From Anaerovibrio sp. JC8 (GTDB lineage: Bacteria > Bacillota > Negativicutes > Selenomonadales > Selenomonadaceae): a DNA stretch of 64,000 bases. The position numbers and the translations under genes are program-made. The notes under the pieces were generated by a model. It saw nothing but the letters and a program-made list of their open reading frames with translations. It made no database searches and had not been told where the DNA came from. The stretch covers positions 1-64,000 of the forward strand of contig NZ_ANBM01000012.1 of NCBI RefSeq assembly GCF_002100115.1. Direction: 5' to 3'. Below, in pieces: positions 16,807 to 25,217 of the stretch (the first letter of the stretch is position 1; each line of letters opens with the position of its first letter).

Positions 16807-18519
16807 ATGAAGAAAAAGGATATTGCAAAAAGCATCTTGAGCATGATGCGCTCTTATTGGAAATCTGAGGAACGATGGTGGGCCCGTGGCATGCTGGCAG
16901 TCATCGTCGTCCTGAATCTGGCCCAGGTTTATCTCCTGGTTATGCTGAATCAGTGGAACAATGACTTTTATAACGCCCTGCAAAATTATGATTTTGAAAA
17001 TTTCTGGCCCCTGGTGGGGCAATTTACCCTTATAGCCTTCATCTACATCATAGCTGCAGTTTATGCCGTTTATCTCCAGCAAATGTTGCAGATAAAATGG
17101 CGTACATGGATGACCAACAATTATTTAAGCAGCTGGATGGCCAAACAGGTCTATTACAAGCTGCAGGTCCTGAAGTCCGACATGGATAACCCGGACCAGC
17201 GTATTTCCGAGGACATCAATTCCTTTATCACCCTTACCCTGACCCTTTTTCTGGGTTTTCTGAAGCAGTTCACCATTCTGGCAGCCTTTATCTTCGTGTT
17301 GTGGAGCCTTTCCGGTTCCCTGGACCTGTCCCTTGGTGAAACAGCCATTTCCATTCCGGGATATATGGTATGGCTCTCCCTGCTGTACTCCATTGTGGGC
17401 ACCTGGCTGGCCCATATAGTCGGCCGCAAGCTGATAAAACTGAACTATGACCAGCAGCGCTACGAGGCGGACTTCCGTTTCAATATGATAAGGGTCCGTG
17501 AAAACAGTGAAAGCATCGCCTTTTATGGTGGTGAATCCCCGGAGCTCAACGGCTTTGGGGACCGCTTTAAAATGGTGGTTCAAAACTTCTGGGGCCTCAT
17601 GAAGCGGACCAAGCTGCTGAACTTCTACATTAACGGCTACGCCCAGCTGGCCATCATTTATCCCCTTATTATGGCAGCGCCAAAATATTTTTCCGGGGAA
17701 ATGCAGCTGGGTGGTCTCATGCAGACCATCAGCGCCTTTGGCCGGGTGCAGGATGCCCTCAGCTACTTTGTTACCGCCTACGATTCCATCGCCCAGTACG
17801 CAGCGGTTATCCGCCGTCTTGGTGACTTCACCGCCCACATGGATGAGGTGGACGAGCTGAAATCCGACTTCAATACTGTCAATAATACAGACAACAAGCT
17901 GTCCCTTGAGAATATGAACATTCTCCTGCCGGAGGGCAGCAAGCTCATTGAACAGCTCAGCCTTGATATCACCCCTGGGGAATATACCCTTATCAGCGGC
18001 CCATCCGGCTCCGGCAAGAGTACCCTGCTGCGGGCCCTGGCCAATCTTTGGCCTTACGGCAACGGCACCATTGCCCGTCCGGATAACTGGCGGATTATGT
18101 TCCTGCCTCAGCGGCCATATTTGCCACTGGGCACCCTGCGGCAGGCCATCTACTATCCTCAGAATGTTCCAGAGCAGGAAACAGAATCACTGGAAAGCTA
18201 TCTCCGTGAATTCAATCTGTCTGCCCTGGCTGACAGGCTGGACCAGGTGGATGACTGGAGCCGTATATTGTCCCTGGGCGAACAGCAGCGCATTGCCTTT
18301 ATCCGCATTTTACTATTTAAGCCAGAAATGGTATTTCTGGATGAATCCACCTCCGCCATGGACGAGGAGCTGGAGGCCCGTTCCTACGATATGCTGAAGG
18401 AGAAGCTGCCGGAAATGTCCGTGGTAAGCGTGGGACACCGCTCCACCATAAAATCCCGTCACAGCACCATCTTCCATCTGCTGGGTGGCGGTGCCTGGAT
18501 GATTGAAAGGACCTGTTAA
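16807..18519 (+). CDS. SbmA/BacA/YddA-type ABC transporter, fused permease and ATPase
   Basis: 570 residues. The N-terminal membrane domain (about residues 25-320, roughly six TM segments) has the family signature [11 protein letters not shown] and the conserved [14 protein letters not shown] region. The C-terminal ATPase carries Walker [10 protein letters not shown], the signature SLGEQQR and Walker [10 protein letters not shown]. Relatives import peptides, bleomycin-type compounds or cobalamin, or handle very-long-chain fatty acids; the substrate here cannot be told. The ATG follows AAAAAGGAGACC. A small membrane protein gene follows directly and may be an accessory subunit. Confidence 0.88.
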   Translation: MKKKDIAKSILSMMRSYWKSEERWWARGMLAVIVVLNLAQVYLLVMLNQWNNDFYNALQNYDFENFWPLVGQFTLIAFIYIIAAVYAVYLQQMLQIKWRTWMTNNYLSSWMAKQVYYKLQVLKSDMDNPDQRISEDINSFITLTLTLFLGFLKQFTILAAFIFVLWSLSGSLDLSLGETAISIPGYMVWLSLLYSIVGTWLAHIVGRKLIKLNYDQQRYEADFRFNMIRVRENSESIAFYGGESPELNGFGDRFKMVVQNFWGLMKRTKLLNFYINGYAQLAIIYPLIMAAPKYFSGEMQLGGLMQTISAFGRVQDALSYFVTAYDSIAQYAAVIRRLGDFTAHMDEVDELKSDFNTVNNTDNKLSLENMNILLPEGSKLIEQLSLDITPGEYTLISGPSGSGKSTLLRALANLWPYGNGTIARPDNWRIMFLPQRPYLPLGTLRQAIYYPQNVPEQETESLESYLREFNLSALADRLDQVDDWSRILSLGEQQRIAFIRILLFKPEMVFLDESTSAMDEELEARSYDMLKEKLPEMSVVSVGHRSTIKSRHSTIFHLLGGGAWMIERTC

Positions 18520-18520
18520 A

Positions 18521-18808
18521 ATGCCAGGAATGAGATATAAACCACCTATAAATGAAACAAATGATAAGAAGGACACCACCTTCAGCAACGGCGAAAAGGC
18601 GGGCATGGCCCTGTCTCTGGTCCTGTTCCTCTATGGTCTGTCGGACTGGGATTTGCCCCTATGCTTTTTCACCGGCTCTTTCCTGATCTATGAGGCCCAT
18701 GTGCTTTTGCGAAAAGCCCGGGGTGACCAGGACTGGTTTATGTCCAACCTTCTGAAGGGCATGAGCATTGCCATGTTCGTTGGTTCCATCATGATGGTTC
18801 TGCTTTAA
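18521..18808 (+). CDS. Small membrane protein next to the ABC transporter
   Basis: About 95 residues starting MPGMRYKPPINETN. A charged N-terminal tail is followed by hydrophobic segments near residues 29-55 and 76-95, giving two or three membrane passes. Family not recognised. The ATG lies 1 bp after the transporter stop, with GAAAGGA inside the end of the transporter gene, so translation is likely coupled. A TTG at 18503 in the same frame is a weaker start. Position suggests an accessory role for the SbmA-like transporter; this is inference from context only. Confidence 0.7.
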   Translation: MPGMRYKPPINETNDKKDTTFSNGEKAGMALSLVLFLYGLSDWDLPLCFFTGSFLIYEAHVLLRKARGDQDWFMSNLLKGMSIAMFVGSIMMVLL

Positions 18809-18820
18809 AACGGAAAAATT

Positions 18821-18854
18821 AAAATGCTGACCTGATTACAGGCCAGCATTTTTT
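18821..18854 (+). terminator. Terminator after the transporter pair
   Basis: AAAATGCTG-A-CCTG pairs with AGG-C-CAGCATTTT and is followed by TTTTTTG. It also suits the convergent SGNH hydrolase gene on the minus strand. Confidence 0.7.
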
Positions 18855-18859
18855 GTTGC

Positions 18860-20140
18860 TTATTGCTTGGATGTTAAGTTATAGGTTGGGAAGGTAGTCA
18901 GCAGATAGTTGCTGATGGTCTCCCCAATTATTTTTTTGCCTATATGGTCCGGATGGAGTCCGTCGGTGGTGAGCTCTGCTTTCAGCTGTCCGTTGGCATC
19001 CGTCAGGGCCGGAGTAACATCAATGTGATATGGCTGATTCTTTATCCACTGGTTCAGGAGCTGCTGCTGTTCCTTCCAGTTCCAGGCCGGAGTCTCAATG
19101 GTTGGCACCTTGGCCATTAAATCAGCGTTGATAGGAGTAGCAGTCACAAATACCGGGATAACATTATGATACTGACATTCCGCCAATATCTGCTCCATGG
19201 CGGCAATGGTATCCCAGCCGTCTTCGCCGGCCCGGAAATTGTTTACGCCTCCCATGATTATCAGCATACCCGGGGTAAAGGGCATGACATCCTGATCAAA
19301 GCGCTTGGCCATATCCTGAACACTGTCGCCACTGCGTCCCAGATTTTTAATGGGCACCTTACAATAATATTCCCAGCTGTACATGGCATAGCTTGGCGGA
19401 ACATTGCACACGCCACCTCCGTGGGTAATGCTGTCCCCCAGGGCTGCCACCCGAACATGGCTCTCCACGTCAAAATACCGTGGCTCCGACCATTCCGTAT
19501 TGGGCTGTCCCACCTTGTTCCGTGAGCGGACCTGCCACATATAATGGCCCGGCCAGGTGTAGCCACCAGTTTCATAATATATATTGCTCTGGGTGGTCAT
19601 TTCCCGAACTACCTTGTACTTGCCCGGAGCGATTTTATTTTCCAGACTAACCCTTATTTCATAGGCACCGCTGCCATCCACCGGTACCCATGAAAATACA
19701 GGATACAGTGGGGAATAGGCCATTTCATCAAACTCCGTGGTAGGCCGTGGTGCCTCAGGATTCAGCTCCTGCTCCACAAGGGGCTTGGGAGCAGTGTAAC
19801 CATCCATGGCAATGCCATCGTAATTCAATGGGCATATCCGCCAGTAATATTCTCTGGCCTTCAGCATATCCGATGTGTTCAGCTCAAAGCCGTTAACAGG
19901 CACCAGATTGAAATGCTTCACCTCTGCCTCAGGACTGGTGCTGTTTGACTTGGTAATAACCAGCCGATAGCTGACCGCCCCCGGAACAGTGTCCCAATTT
20001 ATCCTCACCTTGTTTAAGGGCTCCTGCTGGACCACCTTCTCCATAAGAGGCTGGTCATTAATATCCTCTGCCACCACTACACCGGAAAAGGACATAATGC
20101 CCGCAATAACCGTTGCCATAACCATGTTGGAAAACTTCAA
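18860..20140 (-). CDS. Secreted SGNH/GDSL hydrolase with N-terminal Fn3-like region
   Basis: 426 residues. A signal peptide (about residues 1-25, ending VVVAED) is followed by a fibronectin-III-like or carbohydrate-binding beta region (about 40-225: WDTVPGAVSYRLVI, PVFSWVPVDGSGAYEIRVS) and an SGNH esterase domain: block I GDSITHGGG, block III GGVNNF, and the C-terminal DGLHPDHIG with catalytic Asp/His. The likely substrate is an esterified cell-surface or dietary polysaccharide; exact specificity is unknown. The TTG start follows GGGAG at good spacing. It sits downstream of the hexokinase gene. Confidence 0.85.
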   Translation of the reverse strand: MKFSNMVMATVIAGIMSFSGVVVAEDINDQPLMEKVVQQEPLNKVRINWDTVPGAVSYRLVITKSNSTSPEAEVKHFNLVPVNGFELNTSDMLKAREYYWRICPLNYDGIAMDGYTAPKPLVEQELNPEAPRPTTEFDEMAYSPLYPVFSWVPVDGSGAYEIRVSLENKIAPGKYKVVREMTTQSNIYYETGGYTWPGHYMWQVRSRNKVGQPNTEWSEPRYFDVESHVRVAALGDSITHGGGVCNVPPSYAMYSWEYYCKVPIKNLGRSGDSVQDMAKRFDQDVMPFTPGMLIIMGGVNNFRAGEDGWDTIAAMEQILAECQYHNVIPVFVTATPINADLMAKVPTIETPAWNWKEQQQLLNQWIKNQPYHIDVTPALTDANGQLKAELTTDGLHPDHIGKKIIGETISNYLLTTFPTYNLTSKQ

Positions 20141-20157
20141 ATTTATCTCTCCCAGAT

Positions 20158-20185
20158 GTCACGGATTAAAAATTTTATCCGTGAC
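20158..20185. terminator. Hairpin between hexokinase and SGNH hydrolase genes
   Basis: A 9-bp perfect inverted repeat, GTCACGGAT/ATCCGTGAC, with a 10-nt AT loop. It lies just upstream of the SGNH ribosome binding site on the minus strand. No T-tract follows on that strand; on the plus strand it is followed by TATTTTTC. It could be an mRNA-stabilising or regulatory stem. Confidence 0.4.
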
Positions 20186-20217
20186 TATTTTTCTATATAT
20201 ATAATAGATTATCACTA

Positions 20218-21495
20218 TTAGCCAAAGCTTGCAACGGCTGCCGCAATAGCCGCCCCGATACTGGAGCCGTCCTTTACCAATACTGGCTTCAGGCCGCCTG
20301 CTTCCTCGCCCATAATGTCATACAGTGCCCGTCTGACATTTTCCTGTACATGGGGCATGTGCTGATAAACGGAGCCATCAACGGCAATATGCTGGGGCTC
20401 CACCTTGTGGTTCCCCGCCAGATGCCACAGTGTCCCGGCCCAGCTTGCTGCCACAATTCTGGCAGAGCGGATGGTAATGGCCATGGCCAGTTCCCGGATT
20501 TTCTCAAGGGAATCATCCCCGAGGGCCTCCTTTTCCAATATCTGCCCCAAAATGGCCGCCCCCCTGGTCTTATCATTCATAATGGCTGACATATCCACCG
20601 CAGTCAGTGAAGGCTTTTCAGCCAGCTCAAACAGCTCCTTTAGCAGCATGCTGAAGAGCTCACCCAGATACCGGCCGGACACCATTTTTTCCAGCCGCTG
20701 ACGGCCCGGCTGCTCCGAGGCTTTGTCCAGGGCAAGATCCCATTTATTGGGCACCAGCTTGGAAAAGGCACCGGATTCCATATTGATAATGCAGGCTGGC
20801 CGCCCCACATCCGGCATGACTTCCATATAACAGGTGTTGTAGCCTGTGGCATAAATGGAGCCTATCCGGGTATCGGGATAGCTGTAGGCCGCCGCCAAAA
20901 GCGCCGCCACGGTGTCATTTAATATGGCCACGGGCTTAATATTGCCAAAGCCCTTGCGGATAAGGGCCTTTTCCAGCATATCATTTATGTCCTGGCCCTC
21001 TACCCCTGGTACGGCAATTTCCTTGGCCCACTTTATGAGCCTGGCCCGATTGATATCCTGCTGCTCCGTGCCAAAGGAAAAGGTATGGCCCAGCAGAAAC
21101 TCCCTGTCATGGTCATTTTCCACCGCCTCACCGGCTATTTCCGCCAGAAAATCAAAGAGATTATCCGGGTCTGTCTCACTGCTTATGAGATTATATTCCG
21201 CCGTCACCAGAGGCCTTTCCACCCAATTAAGCACCTCATACCGGCTGTTTCCCAGCAGACGTACCACGGAGGCCCGCACATTGCTGCCCCCGAAATCCAG
21301 GGCCACATACTCCCCCTTTTCCCCGCCATCAGGCAGACCAATGAAGGAAGGCAGCATCGGCAGAGAAGAAAATTCGCTGTGCTTCAGGCCCTGCTCCAAA
21401 TCCCAGCGGAAAGCCCCCGCCGCCTCGGTAATAAATTCCTGGCTGACCGTCAGCTCCTCCATTATTTCTTTGTATAACGCTTCGTTAAATGCCAC
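20218..21495 (-). CDS. Hexokinase, eukaryotic hexokinase family
   Basis: 425 residues. Unlike the ROK or Glk kinases usual in bacteria, this has the two-domain eukaryote-type hexokinase layout. Visible are phosphate-1 LDFGGSNVRASVV, the sugar-binding SFGTEQQDINRARLIKW loop, NDTVAALLAAAY (catalytic Asp), GSIYATGYNTCY and the C-terminal adenosine/phosphate motif VAVDGSVYQHMP with KDGSSIGAAI. It phosphorylates glucose or other hexoses with ATP. The GTG start follows AAGGGGG. It could feed free glucose released by the amylase/MalQ fusion into glycolysis, but it is not in that operon. Confidence 0.88.
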   Translation of the reverse strand: MAFNEALYKEIMEELTVSQEFITEAAGAFRWDLEQGLKHSEFSSLPMLPSFIGLPDGGEKGEYVALDFGGSNVRASVVRLLGNSRYEVLNWVERPLVTAEYNLISSETDPDNLFDFLAEIAGEAVENDHDREFLLGHTFSFGTEQQDINRARLIKWAKEIAVPGVEGQDINDMLEKALIRKGFGNIKPVAILNDTVAALLAAAYSYPDTRIGSIYATGYNTCYMEVMPDVGRPACIINMESGAFSKLVPNKWDLALDKASEQPGRQRLEKMVSGRYLGELFSMLLKELFELAEKPSLTAVDMSAIMNDKTRGAAILGQILEKEALGDDSLEKIRELAMAITIRSARIVAASWAGTLWHLAGNHKVEPQHIAVDGSVYQHMPHVQENVRRALYDIMGEEAGGLKPVLVKDGSSIGAAIAAAVASFG

Positions 21496-21531
21496 CCTGT
21501 GTGCCCCCTTTATCTTGCATGTCGTTATTGA

Positions 21532-21897
21532 TTATGCCTTTGGCATTATTTCCGTTACATAGCCGTCCGGGTCCTGAATAAAGTGAATCCCCGCCGGCTC
21601 CACTACTCTTAACACACAGCCCATTTCCTGATGCAAGGCCAGGGCACCCTTGTAGTCATCTACCCAGAAGGCCAGATGAACCGGATTTTCGCCCAAGTTG
21701 TAGTCACCCTCATGGTCCTTTTTCAGAGTAATCTCCAGCTCATAGCCGGACTCCTCCGCATCCACCATGTAGGTGAGGTTAATGTGAGGCAAATCCTTGT
21801 TGCTCTTCACCTTGAGGCCGACAGCCTTTTTGTAAAATTCCACAGAACGCTCCACATCCTTTACTGCAATACTGCTATGTGCCATAGTAAACTTCAT
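21532..21897 (-). CDS. Glyoxalase I-like VOC protein
   Basis: About 121 residues, starting MKFTMAHSSIAVKDVERSVEFY, with the two beta-alpha-beta-beta-beta modules of the VOC superfamily. Likely metal ligands are H7, E55 (YELEITL), H74 (NPVHLAFWVDD) and E117 (DGYVTEI), the lactoylglutathione lyase pattern. Detoxification of methylglyoxal is the usual role. The ATG at 21897 follows GGAGA; a longer reading from 21942 lacks a ribosome binding site. It is downstream of the ABC-F gene. Confidence 0.85.
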   Translation of the reverse strand: MKFTMAHSSIAVKDVERSVEFYKKAVGLKVKSNKDLPHINLTYMVDAEESGYELEITLKKDHEGDYNLGENPVHLAFWVDDYKGALALHQEMGCVLRVVEPAGIHFIQDPDGYVTEIMPKA

Positions 21898-21938
21898 ATT
21901 ATATAAATCTCCTTTATTACACTTCGTATTTATCAAAA

Positions 21939-23852
21939 TCAATCCTGGTCATTGGCCTTTTCTTCCAGATATGCCCAGCGGTCCATAAGCTTGTCCAGCT
22001 CGGCGCACAGCCTTTCCTGCTCCGCCGTAAGCTCCCGCAGCATATCATAATCGGAGCCGTTGATAGTCATCTGCATTTCCACCACTTTAAGCTCGCTTTC
22101 CTTGCTGGCAATTACTGCCTCAATTTCTGCGTACTCCCTGGCTTCATTGTAACTAAGTCCCCGGCTTTTGCTCTTTGGCTTCGCCTTTTCAGCAGGGGCC
22201 GCAGCCGCTGCCCGGGCCTTGTCCGCCTGACGCTGTTGCTGCAGCTTTTCCGCCGCTTCGGCGTCAGCCTTTTCCTTGTAGTCAGAGTAGCCGCCCATGA
22301 TTATCTGAACCCGGGCATCCTCATCAAAGACAAAGACCTTCTTTGCCATGCGGTCCGTGAAGAACCGGTCATGGGACACAAATATTATGGCCCCATTAAA
22401 GTCCTCAATAAAGTTCTCCAACACCGCCATGGTGTCCAAATCCAAATCGTTTGTTGGCTCATCCAGCAGCAGTACGTTTGGCTCCTCCATCAAGATGCGG
22501 AGAAGATACAGCCGCCGCTTTTCACCGCCGGAGAGACGGGATATTTCCGTCCACTGCAGATCCGGTGGAAACAGGAACCGCTCCATAAGCTGCCCCGCAG
22601 ACAGCTTGGTGCCATCCGCCATGGTGATATAGTGGGCCGCCTCCTGTATGTATTCCTTGGCCCGCAGACGGCCGTCCATTTCCACATTGGTCTGGGCAAA
22701 ATACCCCAGCTTCACTGTCTGGCCTATATCCACGGTTCCCGCCGTAGGCTGGAGCCTGCCGGCAATAATATTAAGGAGAGTGGACTTGCCGGTACCGTTG
22801 CCCCCCAATATGCCAATGCGGTCATTCCGCAAAACTGTATAAGTAAAGTCCTTGAGATATGTCTTGCCCTGCCATCGGTAGGAAACATTGTCCAGCTCAA
22901 TGATTTTCCGCCCCAGGCGGCTGCCGGCCAAGCCGATTTCCACCTGATTGCGGGCCAGATCCACCTTTTGGTCCCGCACCTGCTCAAACCGCTGAATACG
23001 GGCCTTTTGCTTGGTGGACCGGGCCTGGGCCCCACGCCGTATCCAGGCCAATTCGTTTCGCAGAAAGTTCTGACGCTTGCGTTCCCCGGCTTCCTCCCGC
23101 TCAATGCGGGCTGCCTTCTGCTCCAGATACTCGGAATAATTCCCATCATAGCTGTAGGTCCGGCCCTTATCAAACTCCAGGATGCCATTGGTTACCCTGT
23201 CCAAAAAGTAGCGGTCATGGGTAACTGTCAGCAATGAGCCCTTCCAATGGGCCAGATATTCCTCCAGCCAGCCAATGGTTTCACTGTCCAGATGGTTGGT
23301 GGGCTCGTCAAGTATCAGCAAGTCGCAGGGCTGAATCAAAGCCGTAGCCAAAGCCATACGTTTTTGCTGACCGGAGGACAGGCTGCCCACCTTGGCCTCA
23401 AAATCGTGTATTCCCAAGTGATTAAGGATGGTCTTGGCTTCACTTTCCATGCTCCAGCCGTTGACACTGTCTATCTTGGCAGAAGCATTTACCAAGGCCT
23501 GCTGTACCTCCGGTGACTGGTCACCGGCCTCTGTTTTGGCCAGAGCCGCCTCATAATCCCGAAGGGCCCTCATAAGAGGACTGTCATCCTTAAATACCTC
23601 CATGAGCACCGTATTGTCCATATCAAATTCCTTGGACTGCTCCAAAAAGCTGATGCGAAGGTTCCGCATGGTCACCATATTGCCGGTATCCGCCGTGAGC
23701 TTTCCTGCCACCGTCCTTAAAAAGGTGGACTTGCCGGTGCCGTTTACACCCACTATACCTATTTTGTCATTTTCATTTACATTAAGATTTACATGACTGA
23801 ACAAGACTTTCTCGCCATAGCTCTTGCCCAGGTCTTCCACTGTCAAAACCAA
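21939..23852 (-). CDS. ABC-F family ATPase, Uup-like
   Basis: 637 residues: two ABC ATPase domains without membrane segments. The first has Walker A GVNGTGKST and signature LSSGQQKRM, the second GGNGTGKST and LSGGEKRRL, joined by the basic interdomain linker. A C-terminal coiled coil (about residues 540-637) marks the Uup subgroup, associated with ribosome or DNA-structure functions. The start is TTG, with GGAGGAAG upstream inside the end of the CNNM gene; that gene's TAA falls 1 bp before the TTG, indicating translational coupling. Confidence 0.9.
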   Translation of the reverse strand: MVLTVEDLGKSYGEKVLFSHVNLNVNENDKIGIVGVNGTGKSTFLRTVAGKLTADTGNMVTMRNLRISFLEQSKEFDMDNTVLMEVFKDDSPLMRALRDYEAALAKTEAGDQSPEVQQALVNASAKIDSVNGWSMESEAKTILNHLGIHDFEAKVGSLSSGQQKRMALATALIQPCDLLILDEPTNHLDSETIGWLEEYLAHWKGSLLTVTHDRYFLDRVTNGILEFDKGRTYSYDGNYSEYLEQKAARIEREEAGERKRQNFLRNELAWIRRGAQARSTKQKARIQRFEQVRDQKVDLARNQVEIGLAGSRLGRKIIELDNVSYRWQGKTYLKDFTYTVLRNDRIGILGGNGTGKSTLLNIIAGRLQPTAGTVDIGQTVKLGYFAQTNVEMDGRLRAKEYIQEAAHYITMADGTKLSAGQLMERFLFPPDLQWTEISRLSGGEKRRLYLLRILMEEPNVLLLDEPTNDLDLDTMAVLENFIEDFNGAIIFVSHDRFFTDRMAKKVFVFDEDARVQIIMGGYSDYKEKADAEAAEKLQQQRQADKARAAAAAPAEKAKPKSKSRGLSYNEAREYAEIEAVIASKESELKVVEMQMTINGSDYDMLRELTAEQERLCAELDKLMDRWAYLEEKANDQD

Positions 23853-23853
23853 G

Positions 23854-25200
23854 TTAAACTTCCTCCTCGGCGGTTATCTCCGGATGCTCCTCCGTCAATG
23901 GACGGGACAGCTGGAGCAGTATTCTGGTAATGCGGAGATTGTCGATTTCCTCCACGAAGAAATCCACGCAGTCGCAGGATGCCTTCATGCCTATCATTGG
24001 TGGGGACTGAACATTGTTATAGAGCCAGCCGCCAATGGTATCAATATTGTCCGCCTCTACTTCCATCTCAAAGATATCGCTGACTTCCTCTAAAAGCAGC
24101 ATGGCATCAATGGAATAAATCAAGTCACTCCGCTTCTCAATGGACGGACGCTCCTGGTCAAACTCGTCCTGAATTTCACCTACGATTTCCTCAATAACGT
24201 CCTCAATGGTAACCATGCCGGCGGTGCCGCCGTACTCGTCCACCACAATGGCCAGCTGGGAACGCTGCTTCTGCATCATTTTCAGCAGCATGCTTATCTT
24301 CATGGTTTCAGGCACCACCAGACTGCGGCGTACCAGCTTCCGCAGAATTGGCCGACGGCGGTTATAAAGGGACTGCATCAAATCCTTGATGTGCAAAAAG
24401 CCCACAATATCGTCCTTGTCCTCACCGCACACCGGGTAACGGGTAAGGTGCTCCTCCATAGCCACCTTGATGTTTTCCTCAAAACTGTCCTCCAGATAGA
24501 GGCACACCATATCGGTGCGGGGTATCATTATTTCACGGACATTACGATCCGCAAAATCGAATACATTGTCCACAAAGTCCAGCTCTGTCTTGTCGATGTA
24601 GCCCTGCTTGTGGCTTTCTTCCATGAGACGGCGGATTTCATCCTCTGTATGGGCCACCTCGTCACTGTTGTTGGAAATATCAATGCCGAAGATTTTGGCT
24701 ACAAATACAGCCACCTTGTTAAGAACCCAAACTGAGGGATACATTATTTTCTGGAAAAAGGTCAGGGGTATGGCCACCGCCAGCATTACCCGCTCCACCT
24801 GCTGTATGGCCACATTCTTTGGTATAAGCTCACCGATAATAATAGTGGCCGCTGTCACCAGTGAAAAGGCAATAATAAAGGATATGGTGGTGGAGAGGGT
24901 GCCCCCCAGCCCCAGCATTTCAAAGACCGGCGCCAAAACCTTACTGATGGTAGGCTCACCCAAAAGACCAAGGCCCAGGGAAGCCATGGTTATGCCCAGC
25001 TGGGTTACAGACAGGGAAACATCCACATGCTCCACCAGCGGCTTGGCATAAATGGCCCGACGAATCCCCGCCTCAATCATGGAATCCAGACGGGATACAC
25101 GCATCTTAACAATGGCAAATTCCGCCGCCACAAAGAAGCCGTTAAGGGCTACCAAAACCACTATGATTATAAGCTTTATTATAATCTCTGTTATGTCCAA
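23854..25200 (-). CDS. CNNM/CorC-HlyC family membrane protein
   Basis: 448 residues of the 'hemolysin-related' family, thought to export Mg2+ or other divalent ions. The N-terminal DUF21/CNNM membrane domain has about four hydrophobic segments (residues 5-160, [15 protein letters not shown]); two CBS domains follow ([11 protein letters not shown] about residue 215 on, and [27 protein letters not shown]), then a CorC_HlyC domain (about 360-440). The TTG start follows AGGAGG at 8-nt spacing. It is coupled to the downstream ABC-F gene and lies directly after topB. Confidence 0.9.
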   Translation of the reverse strand: MDITEIIIKLIIIVVLVALNGFFVAAEFAIVKMRVSRLDSMIEAGIRRAIYAKPLVEHVDVSLSVTQLGITMASLGLGLLGEPTISKVLAPVFEMLGLGGTLSTTISFIIAFSLVTAATIIIGELIPKNVAIQQVERVMLAVAIPLTFFQKIMYPSVWVLNKVAVFVAKIFGIDISNNSDEVAHTEDEIRRLMEESHKQGYIDKTELDFVDNVFDFADRNVREIMIPRTDMVCLYLEDSFEENIKVAMEEHLTRYPVCGEDKDDIVGFLHIKDLMQSLYNRRRPILRKLVRRSLVVPETMKISMLLKMMQKQRSQLAIVVDEYGGTAGMVTIEDVIEEIVGEIQDEFDQERPSIEKRSDLIYSIDAMLLLEEVSDIFEMEVEADNIDTIGGWLYNNVQSPPMIGMKASCDCVDFFVEEIDNLRITRILLQLSRPLTEEHPEITAEEEV

Positions 25201-25217
25201 GAAAATTTCCTCCTAAA

